This document shows positions 1-12,047 of a stretch of DNA of 64,000 nucleotides, one piece after another. A program made the translations under genes and the position numbers. This DNA is from Smallanthus sonchifolius (taxonomy: Eukaryota > Streptophyta > Magnoliopsida > Asterales > Asteraceae). The notes below the pieces were generated by a model. The model was not told where the DNA came from and searched no databases. It worked only from the letters and a program-made list of their open reading frames with translations. Position 1 is the first letter of the stretch; each line of letters begins with the position of its first letter. The DNA is taken from NCBI GenBank assembly GCA_023525975.1, contig CM042034.1, forward strand, positions 2,487,501 through 2,551,500, given 5' to 3'.

Positions 1-476
1 ATAAAAAATACAAATTTATATGTAAGAAATACAAATTTAAAAAATATAAACCACTAATCAAAAAATTAAACTATTTAGATTTGTTCTTTTTATTCCGGCT
101 ATAATTTAATCTATAACTTGACCCGTTTCATATTAGCCCGCTCTAACAAATTACACGATCTGATGACACACCATCTCTTCTAAAGATGCTTCATTCAACC
201 CTTTTAACCTTATCAAAACAAGCATGATAAAATTATTTAACGAAATATGAATTTACACATTTTGAGTAAAGAGACTCTGCAAAGAAAGAAATGTAACTTC
301 TAATATACAAGTAATGCTAAATGTTGGCTCTATATATCAAGAAAATGAAAAATAACCGACTTCACCGGTAATATATGTTGAAAAAGAAATGAAAACAGAA
401 CTCGCAAGACCGCGTATTAGATACATGGTCAACAAAAGTATCAATTTTGACTGTCAGTTGTCAAACCAACAATTTC
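1..476. other. 3' flank of the SP1-like gene, no gene seen
   Basis: AT-rich sequence downstream of the SP1-like stop codon. I see no coding segment, RNA gene or clear repeat boundary. The 3' untranslated region and polyadenylation site of the minus-strand gene should lie here, but I cannot place them. Confidence 0.5.
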
Positions 477-3400
477 TCAGTGACGGAAGGTCTTCACCAC
501 CTGCCCGATTCGACTTCGACATAGTGGACAGCTTGTCAAGTGTGACGAACATGTCACGCAGCAGCACATATGACCACACCTGAAAACCATAGTCAGATTG
601 TTCTATAAAATATGATTTTTATACTAAAATGTAGATAAATTGTTTTAAAAAGTAATGCAAATGTAGATAAATAGTTAAATACATATATTGAAATGTTCAA
701 AGACGAAATATTGAGTACTTATTTTGGGAGATTACGCTAAAGGGGTGTTTGGATTTACATTTTGGATATGATTATATTATATCGTTGCGATTTGAAGTCG
801 CGATAATCAGTTTTTAATGGTTGGATGAACAAATATGACATCATATAACGTAATTTGAGATTCATTTACACTCGTATCCTAAAACGTGTCTTCTTTTTTC
901 ATAGTTTTTTCAGTAATTGTATCTATTGTTTCCTTAAATAATCAGAACTTGCCACACCACAACATATGAAGCACATGCAAACACTACATTCTACTGTTAA
1001 TTTCAATACCCTGATTATCTAATTCTGACTGTTCAATTTCGCAAAATCAATTTTGAAATGCAAAGTCAAACACCCTGTGAAGCCTAATAAAGAGAGAACA
1101 ATAAAGCTGGGTCACTACGATGCAGCTGGGTTCATTCCATTCCATATTTGTTTCTTGATTTTCCCTCGTCTTCAATCAATCGACGATTTTGTATCCTCTA
1201 AACAAGGAATGGATTACAATCAAACGTAGGTTATATATTACCACTCAATCACTCAAAAACCCTCCGGTTTCATCATCGATCAGTGCTAATAGTCGGGGTT
1301 TTTTGTCTGAAATTAGCGTGTTTCGGTCTACATTTCTCGCCCATTTAGTTTGAAATTCGTGTGTATTTGATTCATGGTTCGTGCCATTATTATTACGATG
1401 TTTTATGCATTTATGTGTTTTCAAACCATAAATGCTATTGATTCTTCCGAGTCAGATTTAATGTATTATGTATGTTATGATGTACAACATTAGGTTGTTA
1501 TTATGTTAAAATCTAATTCTGGATATAATTACAACCCAATGCTTTTGACTTCTAATCTTGAAACAACTGTATCAACCGAATCCCTGTGAAAACCGGGATA
1601 AACCTCACTTGGGTGAATACTATTGTAGTTATGTCTAGACTTAAACTGAACAAACAAAAAAAAATTAGCTACATTTTGTGCGTTGTGGCTTCATATACTA
1701 AACATGGTTACTTGGTATATTCGAGCAGTTTAAACAATTATTAGTATACGTTTATATATTTGTCCAACTAGACCTCACTACAAGATGTTCTACCCCGAGA
1801 GAAAAGAATATATGCAGAGATTAGTGTATGAAAGTGATGACAAATGTATTCAACAACTAAGAATGAATATAGCAACTTTCGTGACACTTTGTAATATGTT
1901 AGAGAGGGGTGGAAAGTTGAAAGCATCTAAGTATCTCCAAGTTTCAATTTTCTTGTACGTTTTGGCGTACCATGTGAAGAATCGATTGGCGAAGTTTCAG
2001 TTTCGCCGATGAGAAGAGACTATTAGTAACCATTTCAACAATGTGTTAATGTTATACGATTGGAAATGAACTGTTTAAAAAGCCTAAGTCAATATCAGAA
2101 ACTTCAACAAATGAAAGATAAAAAATTGTTGAAGGGATGTTTAGAAGCAATAGATGGGGCACATATAAGTGTACAAGTACCAGAGGAAGACAAACCGAGA
2201 TACCGTCATAAAAAAGCAGAAATAACAACTAATGTACTTGTTGCTTGCACACCTGACATGCAGTTCATTTATGTATTACCAGGCTGGAAGGCTTTGTTGA
2301 TGATGGTAGAATACTTCGTAATGCTATGATACAAGAGAATGGATAGCAAGTGTCTAAAGGTAACTACTATCTTGTTGATGTCAGGTACACCAACGGAGAA
2401 GGATTCCTTGCACCATTCTGAGGTCAAATATACCATCTGAATACTTGGCTAAATGGACAAAGATCAGAAAAACGAGAACAATATTTCAACATGAAGCACT
2501 CAACAACAACGAATGTCATCGAACGATGTTTTGGTGTTTTGAAGAAAATATGGCTATAATTGGATTTTGTGTTCTGATCGGATAGAAAGATGGGCTTCTA
2601 AGTATAGCCATCTTTTCTTCAAAACACCAAAACATTGTTCGATGACATTCGTTGCTGTTGAGTGCTTCATGTTGAAATACTCTTCAGGTTTTTCTGGTCT
2701 TCGTCCATTTAGCCAGTATTCAGATGATATATTTGATCTCCATTTGGTGCAAGGAATCCTTCTCCGTTTGTTCGATGACATTCTCTAAGATCATAGCACT
2801 ACAAAGTATTCTACCATCAGCAGCATCAGATCCTTCCCAGCCTGGTAATACATAAATGAACTACATGTCAGATGTGCAAGCATCAAGTACATTAGTTGTT
2901 ATTTCTCCTTTTCGATTACGGTATCTCGGTTTGTCTTCCTCTAGTACTTGTACACTTATATGTGTCCCATCTATTGCTTCTAAACATCCCTTAAACCATT
3001 TCCATCTTTCATTTGTTGAATATTTTGATATTGGCTCTGGCTTCTAAAACAGTTTATTTTCCAATTGTATAACAGCATTAACACATTGTTGAAATGTTTC
3101 CTGATAGGCGAAACTGAAACTTCACCACTCGATTCTTCACATGGTGTGCCAAAACGTACAGGAAAATTGCAACTTGTTCACCTACTGGGATATGTTGGAT
3201 TTAAACACAACCACACACGAACACACACATGAAAGCAATAAGCGAACACAGGGATTTAACGTGGTTCGGTCTAAACTGACTTACGTCCACGGGTGGCAAC
3301 TAGGTTATTCTTTTTGAGGTGATACAAATTACAAGTGCATAGCATCATATAAATAGAGACTAAACTAGGGTTAGAAACTCAATCCCCAAGTAAACCCAAT

Positions 3401-5795
3401 TAGGAGCCCAATTGAATTAGGAGTAGCAACCGGGCCAGGGTTGGGTGCCCCTGACCCGTGCCTCCTCCCTTCTACAACCTAACACCCCTCTACAACATAT
3501 TACAAAGTGTCACGAAAGTTGCCCTAATCATTTTTAGTTGATGAAGATATGTGTCATCACTTTCATACCCTAATCTGTGCATATATTTTTTCTCTCAGGG
3601 TAAAACTTTTTGTAACGAGGTCTAGTTGTTGGACACATATCTAAACGTATACTAATAACTATTTGAACTGCTCGAATATACCAAGTAACCGTGTTTAGTA
3701 TATGAAGCTACAACGCACAAAATGCAGCTAATTTCTTCTGGGTTTTTTTTTGTCTGTTCAGTTCAAGTCTAGACAAAACTTCAGTAGCGTTCAACCCAAA
3801 TGAAGTTTATCCCGAAAATCATAGGGATACGGTTCATACAGTTGTTTCAAGAGTTAAAGTCAAAAGCAATGAGCTGCAATTATATCCGGAATCAGATTTT
3901 ACCATAATAACAACATGAAAACTAAACAACATTCCCAAAATAAAAGTCAAACACGCAAGACATGATTCTACCCTAATGTTATACATCATAACATAGCATA
4001 CAATAAATCTGACTTAGAAACGATAGAATCTAGAAGAACCGATAGAAAATATAAGTCAAACACGCAAACTCAGAAACGATAAAATCTTGAAGAATCAATA
4101 GCATTTAGAGTTTAAAAACACACAAATGCATAAAACATCGTAATAATATGATTGAGCGGCACTATATAACCTACGTTTGATCGTAATCCATTCCTTGTTT
4201 AGAGGATACGAAATCATTGATTGATTGAAGAAGAAAAATCGCGAGAGGAGGGCAAAATCGAGAAACAAATATGAAATATGGAACGGAATGAAAAAAAAAA
4301 CGTGTGGGGGGAAGGAATAGTTCAACGTGTTTAGAGGGAAAGGGGATCCTTGTGTAATAGGTGATTTCATTCCATTGACAAACCAAACACTCCCTATTTT
4401 CATTACCCTTGGATGGGTTATTCCTTTCCCTTCTTCATTACATCACACCAAACACCCCGTTATGATTGTAGTTTTTTGTATATAGAATTGATATAGAAAA
4501 GACTTCTGGCTAGAATCCGATAAAATACAGCACTTTATGGTTTAATTTGCAATTTGTGGCTACTTTGTTTCTATAGTATTATGTTTATATTTTGTTAACT
4601 CCGATCATGATGATGATGATGTGGCTTGTTAGGTGCATAGAAATGCAGCAAAATGGAGAGGAAAGAAATTTCCTCTTTACCAGGACTTGTGTATTGTATT
4701 TGGCAAGGATCGAGCAAATGGTAGAGATGCTCAGACAGTTGCTGATATTTTATCCGACACAAACAGAGAAGAACAAGAGGCTACTAGAGATGGATTAGAT
4801 GATATAGATGTTGATCAACCACTAAACAGCCTTTCATATGCTGCTTCTAGAGAAGAATCAAGTACACAACGAATGAGAAAACAACTTGAAAGAGTAGAAA
4901 GTGATAATTGGTGCAGAGATTACGGGGGCTACAAATACATTCAATCGAGTTTTTGGAACGGAGAGCAACAGAGAAGAATTGCGTAACAACCTTTTTACGA
5001 AGATGAACAAAGTTGAGGGTTTGACTATTCGTGAGTGTGACAATGTTGTACGTAAGCTTGCACAGAGTAGTTGATGGTAATATTTTTTAAGGTTGATGAA
5101 GAACACAAACTTGAATGGGTAAAGAACATGCTTGCCGATATTGTTTGACGTGCTATAGGACGACTTTTGGATTAGTTATATTGGTTAGCAAATTTTGGAT
5201 GATTTTTAAATTTTTTTAGTTAGAAACTTCCGGATGATTACTAAATTTTGTTAGTTAAAAATATTTTATTTTTCATAATATAAATTCTTTATAATTCTTA
5301 ATTGGATAACGTTGTGAAAATTGGTAAATTTCCTTTATTTTGAGGCAGGGTTATTTTTGTCATTTTTAATGAACTGTATTCTATTCCTTCGTCTTTTCCT
5401 GCCTATCAAACAACACAAAATAAAGATTCATTCCATTCTCATAGGGTAACCAAACATGACAATGGAATGGTAATGATCCATTTCTTTCCCTTATCCATTC
5501 CATTCCCTCATCCATTTCATTACCTCATACCAAACAGACCCTAAATGTAAGTGTTGTAAAAGTCGGGATTAATCGCTAATCGCCAATCTACCGATGCAAT
5601 TTCATGTAATAGGACCAAAAAATGGTAGGCGGTCCTAATCGGCCAGTTTCTGGCCAAACCCTGTAAATTCCGTCCAATTCCCGGCTTTGAATATGTGATC
5701 TTAAAAAGAGAGAAGAGAGGATTTACAAGTTTGAAAAATTACATATAAAAATTGTTTATGTTTGAACTTTGAAATTTTATATTCATATCGATGTG

Positions 5796-5835
<40 letters not shown>

Positions 5836-8800
5836 TAAAAAATTACATATAAAAATTCCAATCCGATTAATCCCTATTAATCGCTAGTTGGTACCCCACC
5901 ACCCGAGTAGTGCCTAGCAATTTTTACAACACTGCTAAATGTATAAAGAGATAGGATGCTTTTAGAAAACTTACGGGACAAAAACAGAATTGTACTCCTG
6001 CTCAAGGCATATAACACATATATCAGGCATTTTTCCATCCTTTCGGGCACCATTGACTCCATTTTCTGCATCACCATTTGAACCTGAAGTTTGTTTAGTA
6101 AGATTTGTTTGGATTTTCTTTTTTTTTTTTACTTCTAAACAAACTAAATTATTAAATCTAAAATCTGAGAAACTGACCTTCGTTGTCTGGAGTTGTTCTT
6201 TTGGCTGCAGCATCAAGAACTCTGCATGATTATGTTGGCACATAAAAAGTTCATTTCATCTCAAAATCATAAAACAAGTGCATTGTATTATATATGCATT
6301 GTATTATATATGATTACAAAAGCTATACTATTAAAATATTAATCTAATTTACTGCATAAAGCGATTTAAGATGTCGTACGCCTTAAAAATACACTTCAGG
6401 GGAATTCCAACCCGTTCCAGCTTTTTTTTTGTTTGGACTATTTACCCGTAATAGATAAAACATAACCAAAATCCACCCATTCATAATAGTCAAAGCTGAA
6501 ACTTCTAACAAGGGATGAATTGAGAAAATTGTACCGTATGTTTTGATTATCCAAATGAAAATAGGTTAGGTACTCAGTTTATATGCATATTGCATGCATA
6601 GTTGTCACACGACTCACACTGCCACATGTCATGGCAATAGCCAAACGCTACGATGCCAATATGACAAAGAGCCAGTCATCGTACGCTATTTAAATGTAGA
6701 ATTATATAACATGAATAAACACAAATATACTATATACCAATAATTAGCTACCATGTATGTATAACGTTATATGTTATATTGAATACCACTGATATATGCA
6801 CACATTCACAAACAAGTACACAATAATACTTGATGCCTACTTTCAGAAAAAGAAACACACAACAGTAAGTACAACATTTACAGCCTGGAAATTAATATTT
6901 AAAACCCAAAAATGACACATAACAACTATAAAGTTTCTACCTAGAATTTAGAACTTGATGCAACAACAAACTTACAGATAAATTTACAAATTCAAAGCGT
7001 TAAACAATCTGCACGTCATGTAAATGGAGTGTGTGTATGTGTGTGTGGATACACACACACACCAAATTATAAAACATTAGGCCTTTCATTTTAAGACTTC
7101 TTAAGTTTTGAGATTAAGACTACATCAAATGTAAATCAGTGCTATAATTGGTTGCCTAAATACATTCCCGTATACAACAAGCATGAAGCTTTTTACGACC
7201 ATGTAAGCTTATATTAAACTACTTAAAAATATTATTACATACTAAAATTTAGCGACTAAAATCTTATATGAATGCTTAAACTAAAATAAAAAATTTGTTA
7301 TGTCAGCCTTTTTATTCATGTGCTGACTAATCCAGTCCTAACTTATAGGCATCAATCATTTAACAAGCATCCAACTTAAAAAACATCATCTAAAAACTAC
7401 CCAGATATATTTGGATGTTCGTTTCAATAAAAAAGTAACAAGCTGAAAAGGACGTTGCATTTAAAAGCAGTTAGTTCCCAAGAAACCATTAGAATGATTG
7501 TAAATTAACTACCTTTTCTTCATTTCCCAGTGACGTTTTCTTTCCATTATGTATTGGAAAGCTTGCTTAGCAATTAAATAAAAACCAAATGCAGCAAAAC
7601 CCATTGAGGCATACTTGTACCACCTGAAATGAGCAAAGAATTCAGTAAAAAGATGTGGAAACTAGAAAAAATGTTGATGCTATAAGAAATATGAAAACAG
7701 CTTCACATGATTGAAACAAATATGCATCGGTTGGGTGGTTGGGTAACAGGTCTAAATGAGTTTGGGTTCAAACAGACTATTTTAGTCAGATCAAAGTGTG
7801 ACAGGTCAGGTTGGAACGATTTGCAAACACTTTTTATCTACTATTTATTTTCTTAAAATAATAATGTGTTGATTATGGTTATAGTAATAATCCAATCAAA
7901 CTTTTTAAATTAAATCACTTAGAAGGTGGTAGGCATTAATAACAGACTTTGGATAACCGTTGACCCGTTTCATTACCCATTTGACCCGGTCCTCTTTTAG
8001 CCAAAAAAAATCAACCCATTTAAAATAGAGCACAACTCCAATCGACTAAATGGGTTGAAATTGTCACAACTATGAAGAATGATAAAGCAATATATAAACC
8101 AGTATGCACACACACATGCATGATGCAATGATGAAATGAATTCAATACACTTTTATTGATAGTAGATAACCTGTATTAGACTAAGTGATATAGTATAGGG
8201 ACTAGACTTGTAATATGGTGTTCTATATAAACACCTCTTTATGTAAACCCTAAACACACAATCACATTCTAATACAATCATATTACAAGGTTTAACTTGG
8301 TATCAGAGCTAGTCACCGGAGATATCGCCGGAGGGGCGGTCGGCCGCCGCCACCGCCCTGCCCGCCACCACCACCAAACAACCGCGCTTAGTCTTCTCTA
8401 TCCACTCCTACTGCCGCCGTCAACCACCACTGTCGCCGCCACCACACCTTCACCATCCAAAACCCTTCTGCCGCCACACAACCAACAACCACCACTACAC
8501 AAGCAGTGGCTCCTCAACGCCACAAGCCCGCCGCCGCCTCCTTGCTGCCACTGCCACCACCGGTACGTCACTGCAGCACCTCCCCGCGTCTAGGGTTAGC
8601 AAATACAACTTGCTTTCTTGTCTCTAGACGCCGTCGCCGCCACTATACAACATTGGTCGTTTTTCCGGCGACGTGCACCTCGCGAAAGCCACAATGCTTT
8701 CGGTTCCGTTTATTCGAGGGTTGCATAAAAAAAATAGAGATATACAATCGGGGAGTAGAAGAAAAAAAAAGGGGGAACAAACCCATAGTTGTTGAAGAAC

Positions 8801-11800
8801 TCCGGCGACCGGCGAAGTGGTGACGGCCGGAAGAAGATTAGGGTTTTCCTAATGTAGTTTCGATTGGGCCTTTGAGGCTGGGCCTCACAAGCCCATTTAC
8901 GATTGCTATAAAAAAAAAGGCTTGTGACGGGTGTAAGCATGGAGACATGATGGAGAAGGAGAAGACCAACTATCTTTTTAGTTTTATGTTTTTATATTTT
9001 CAACCTAAATCTCTCCCGAGCTTAGTTTGCGGGGGAATATTAGACTAAGTGATATAGTATAGGGACTAGACTTGTAATATGGTGTTCTATATAAACACCT
9101 CTTTATGTAAACCCTAAACACACAATCACATTCTAATACAATCATATTACAAGGTTTAACTACCTGGCCCATTTCCCAAGATTTGCAATGAGTTGATCGA
9201 TGGTTTTATGAGAGACATAAAACGGGCCTTTGAGGGGTCGTTGGATCCGAACGGTTCCTATGTCATCTTTAATAGCCTGCATTTTAGGTTTAAACATAAA
9301 ATGAAGTTTTACACATAGAATAGAACCAAAATTATAAACATCACATCTTATCAAAATTCATAACATCACCCGTTTAGCCCCAACCCTAAACCGTTTATTT
9401 CATGTTTGGTGCGTGTCATGAATCGCCACCTATATTTTCAATAAATAGAAGTATAGAACCTCATAAATCATTTTGATCAAACAGTTCTAATAACCATAGA
9501 AATAACATCATTTTTGTAAGCATATTTGACACTAATTATTGATATGTAAAAAACAAGTGTTTCGAGTCAACCCGACCCTTACCAAAATCACCTGTCTTGA
9601 CCCGTTACCTGCCCCTCCCATTTCCCCATTTCAGAATATAGCGTACAAACAAACCAAAAGTTCTCACTAATAAAAAAACGTCATACCTCACCAACAACAG
9701 TTAACGGAGTGCCTGTTGGTAGAACACGTTCAATTCGCTTTACTCCAAGCATCTTCAAAATAATAAATATTTTACATAAGCCATAACTAAAACCATGAAC
9801 ATGTTAGCGCGCTTAACTATATATGAATGTAATAAGTCAACAAATTCCATACTTTGAGGCCTTGCAGATAGTCTAATGTTCCACGAACAAGTGATCTTCC
9901 GGATTCCTCAAAGACTTCACTTCCAACTGTTAATACCAAACCAGCAGCACCACGAGCTCCAACAACATATACACGAGCACTTCCATCATCCTTATACAAA
10001 ATGATCAAGAATTGATGGAAAATTGCAAATTACTTATGTAAAATTGGTTAATTTAGGTCAAATAATTTATTGCTAACTAAAATGGGTAAATTTAGGAGTT
10101 TGGGTAAAGATGAAACGAATCAAATGGGTTGAATGGTTTAAAAGCGGACCGAAGTATTCTCAAGTGTCAACATCTGCTTTATTCAAATAAAACTGGATCA
10201 TTATTTTATTAATAGCTTTAGTAATCATTGTTTATGTTAAAAATTTACGAAATTACAAAAGAAGAGGCAAGGTAAGTGTTGGTGGGTCGATCGCCCTAAA
10301 ATTAAAATCTACCCATTTTGCCACTTATAGTCTTAAATTATCTAAAACAAATCCAAATTACTCAAAGAAGGTTTAGTCATTAAGATTTGGTTTTTTGCAT
10401 AAAATACCAATATAGTTTTTCATATGTCCCGTTTTAGCCATTGTTTTCTTGTGTACATCTGATCTGAGTGCTTAAAAGATGACTTTGTGCCCCGTTTGGG
10501 TCATGTTGCATGCAATATAAAAAATATATACTTTTTACAAAAAAAAAAAAAAAAAAAACTTTATAAAAACGTTATAATTATATAATGTTAAGTTCTATAT
10601 AAATATATTAAATTTACCAATTACGAAATGACCCAAACAGTAAACAAACCATCTTTTAGTGATTCATGTACAAAAAGTACACCTACTAAAATGGCACAAA
10701 TGAAAAAGTATGTTAATATTTTATGCAAGAATACTCTTTTAATAATAGAGTTTCATAATCAATGTTTAATGTTTATATAAATAAAGTACCTAATTTCAAA
10801 AGAAAAATGAAGCAAAGGAAGGGTTAGTAGGTCAAACCAACATGCTAAATCTATCAGTTTTAATCCATTACCCAACCTGCCCAAACCACCACCATTTCTG
10901 CCAGTTATAGACCATAGTGTACAAATATCTAAGATAACTCCTTCCCAATGAACTTCATTTACACCAAGGGGGTTTTGGCATTAAGATTTTACTAATCTAA
11001 CTAAATGGGAAACATGTAAAATCAATTTAAAGGCCCTGACCAAATTACAATAAATTGTTTAAATCCTCCTAAATTGCTCGATTCAAATAAACCGGATCAT
11101 ATTTTTAACAACAGCTTGTGCTTCTATAGTCTGTAATCATATTTAATATATTCATTATTTATAAAATTTAAAAATATGGCGAGAGAAAAAAAGTTTTGGC
11201 GGCCAAGCATTGCTCACCAAGTACCAGGGAACCTCTTTACACATTGATAGCATCAGGGCAGAGTCTTGAATCCATGAACCAGCATCATTATGTTTCAAAA
11301 AGTGTTGCTCTGCCTGAAAATGGTAATATAGTAAGTACCAAGTCATCAACTTTCAAATAAAACATTGAAGAATATAAAATAAAAAACAAATAAATAAATA
11401 AATAATCGAGTGTATGCACTCCTTACCGTTTCCTCCACAATTACTCCTCGCAGACCACTATACTCGCAATTAATCGGAGTATCTGAACTAACTCTACCCG
11501 ATATTGTCACAACAAATGGCAACACTTTGTTTGCAGCTTCTAGCAGTTGTGCTGAAACAAAAAATAACACATTTTTCAACAAATTAAATACCACAGATTT
11601 TATCACTCTCCTACAATGTTTACGAGCATACATTTTCGTGTAACTAATTTAAGATTTTGAACAATGAAGGAAAAATAAATTGCATTGATGAATTTCATAG
11701 ATTAGAGTGAACACTGAATTAAAGAAGTTAAACCTAATAATTATGAAAATATAGAGCAATTATCTAACCTATTGCTAATTTTAATCTGATTGATGACCTA

Positions 11801-12047
11801 GAAGGAGAATCAAAAAGACTAACCTAAATCTTTCAATTGATTTACTCGAGTTACCGATTTGAGAACCTCCGCATCCCTAATCAAACAAAAACAACAACAA
11901 GTTGAGCAAACAGCAGATAAAATTCACCACTAAATTATAAAACTAATCATGTAATAGGTATTGATCAGATTACTTTCCGCTACTTCTGCCAAGCAGATAA
12001 AGAGCAGCGGCACTCAAACAACAAGTAACTCCGCCCCAAGGAACCAT
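477..12047 (-). CDS. SP1: SP1-like RING E3 ubiquitin ligase, chloroplast outer envelope
   Basis: Eleven exons (gene order): 12047-11974, 11876-11824, 11551-11427, 11313-11218, 9990-9853, 9752-9687, 9276-9164, 7623-7513, 6221-6178, 6083-5975, 579-477. Joined length is 1032 nt, 343 aa, the same as I recall for Arabidopsis SP1. The start MVPWGGVTCC matches the family. Order: N-terminal membrane segment (about residues 8-22), a GIDE-type middle region, a second membrane segment (about 223-243), and a C-terminal C3HC4 RING (Cys296, Cys299, Cys311, His313, Cys316, Cys320, Cys327, Cys330) ending in FRH. In the family, SP1 ubiquitinates TOC import components to remodel protein import; peroxisomal and mitochondrial roles have also been proposed. 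All phases agree and no frameshift is present. The last intron (580-5974) is 5.4 kb of nested transposons, so the RING half encoded by the final exon is easily missed. A TRIM element abuts the exon 7 donor. It could instead be the SPL1 paralogue. Confidence 0.93.
742..1076. mobile_element. candidate MITE
   Basis: The segment begins GGGTGTTTGG and ends CAAACACCC, a short inverted repeat typical of small plant DNA transposons. No convincing target duplication is visible. It lies in the last SP1-like intron. Similar GTGTTTGGATGTGC motifs recur near 25962 and 26044. Confidence 0.35.
1120..2556 (+). mobile_element. PIF/Harbinger transposase copy, left arm of inverted pair (degenerate)
   Basis: Broken plus-strand reading frames encode parts of a DDE_Tnp_4 (PIF/Harbinger) transposase. 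An N-terminal helix-rich part lies at 1785-2012. The catalytic core part at 2060-2330 has GCLEAIDGAHI and CTPDMQFIYVLPGW, which are family motifs carrying catalytic Asp residues. The tail FNMKHSTTTNVIER lies near 2488-2530. Stops and frameshifts separate the blocks, so it is not functional. It sits in the last intron of the SP1-like gene. Its sequence is repeated in reverse complement at about 2600-4300, forming a giant hairpin. Confidence 0.8.
2600..4300 (-). mobile_element. PIF/Harbinger transposase copy, right arm of inverted pair (degenerate)
   Basis: Minus-strand copy of the same Harbinger transposase. The motif EYFNMKHSTATNVIEQCFG is encoded near 2625-2690, and the segment matching AIDGTHI-type sequence near 2960. 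It mirrors the left arm down to the leader: CCTCTAAACAAGGAATGGAT at 1196 recurs inverted near 4184-4203. The arm is interrupted by an LTR at 3193-3484. The frames are broken. Confidence 0.75.
3193..3484 (-). mobile_element. solo or truncated Copia LTR inside Harbinger arm
   Basis: A 292 bp block with TGTTGG at one end and CCTAACA at the other. In reverse complement it resembles the LTRs at 58353-58678 and 61485-61782, sharing the GTAAGTCAGTTTAGACCGAACCAC-like stretch and the GTGTGTGTTCGTGTGTG tail. Flanking 5 bp do not match, so the target duplication is lost or the ends are recombinant. It interrupts sequence that is continuous in the opposite Harbinger arm, so it inserted after that copy was formed. 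Confidence 0.75.
4590..5060 (+). pseudogene. Harbinger Myb/SANT-like ORF, fragment
   Basis: The frame from about 4633 encodes HRNAAKWRGKKFPLYQDL and GKDRANGRDAQT, which match the Myb/SANT-like DNA-binding proteins carried by PIF/Harbinger elements as their second ORF. In the family this protein recruits the transposase to the transposon ends. No intact start is evident, and the frame ends at 4986 with the C-terminal half continuing out of frame. It lies next to the transposase arms, and the outer end of the element is probably the CATACCAAACAGACCC motif ending at 5541, followed by TAA. Confidence 0.7.
5549..5934. mobile_element. hAT-type MITE with 8 bp target duplication
   Basis: A 386 bp element whose ends are AAGTGTTGTAAAAGT and the inverted counterpart ACTTTTTACAACACTG-like sequence. 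It is flanked by perfect direct repeats CTAAATGT (5541-5548 and 5935-5942); the 8 bp length is diagnostic of the hAT superfamily. There is no coding capacity. An AT microsatellite (5799-5832) lies inside. It ends 41 bp from the RING exon of the SP1-like gene. Confidence 0.8.
5799..5832. repeat. (AT)n microsatellite
   Basis: An uninterrupted AT dinucleotide run of about 17 units inside the hAT MITE. Confidence 0.95.
8174..9161 (+). mobile_element. TRIM-type LTR retroelement, complete (988 bp)
   Basis: Terminal repeats of 124 bp each (8174-8297 and 9038-9161) start TATTAGACTAAG and end GGTTTAACT. A primer-binding site TGGTATCAGAGC (8298), complementary to initiator Met-tRNA, follows the 5' LTR directly, and a purine tract GCGGGGGAA precedes the 3' LTR. 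A 5 bp duplication ACCTG flanks it (8169-8173, 9162-9166). The 740 bp interior is rich in CCGCC and has no gag or pol, as expected of a Terminal-repeat Retrotransposon In Miniature that needs enzymes from elsewhere. The LTR contains a CTATATAAA TATA box. It lies antisense in intron 7 of the SP1-like gene and is a sister of the element at 46340-47231. Confidence 0.92.

Noticed and set aside
8297..8823. Pro/His/Arg-rich open frames in the first TRIM
   Set aside because: Low-complexity CCGCC interior; not conserved as a frame in the sister element at 46340.
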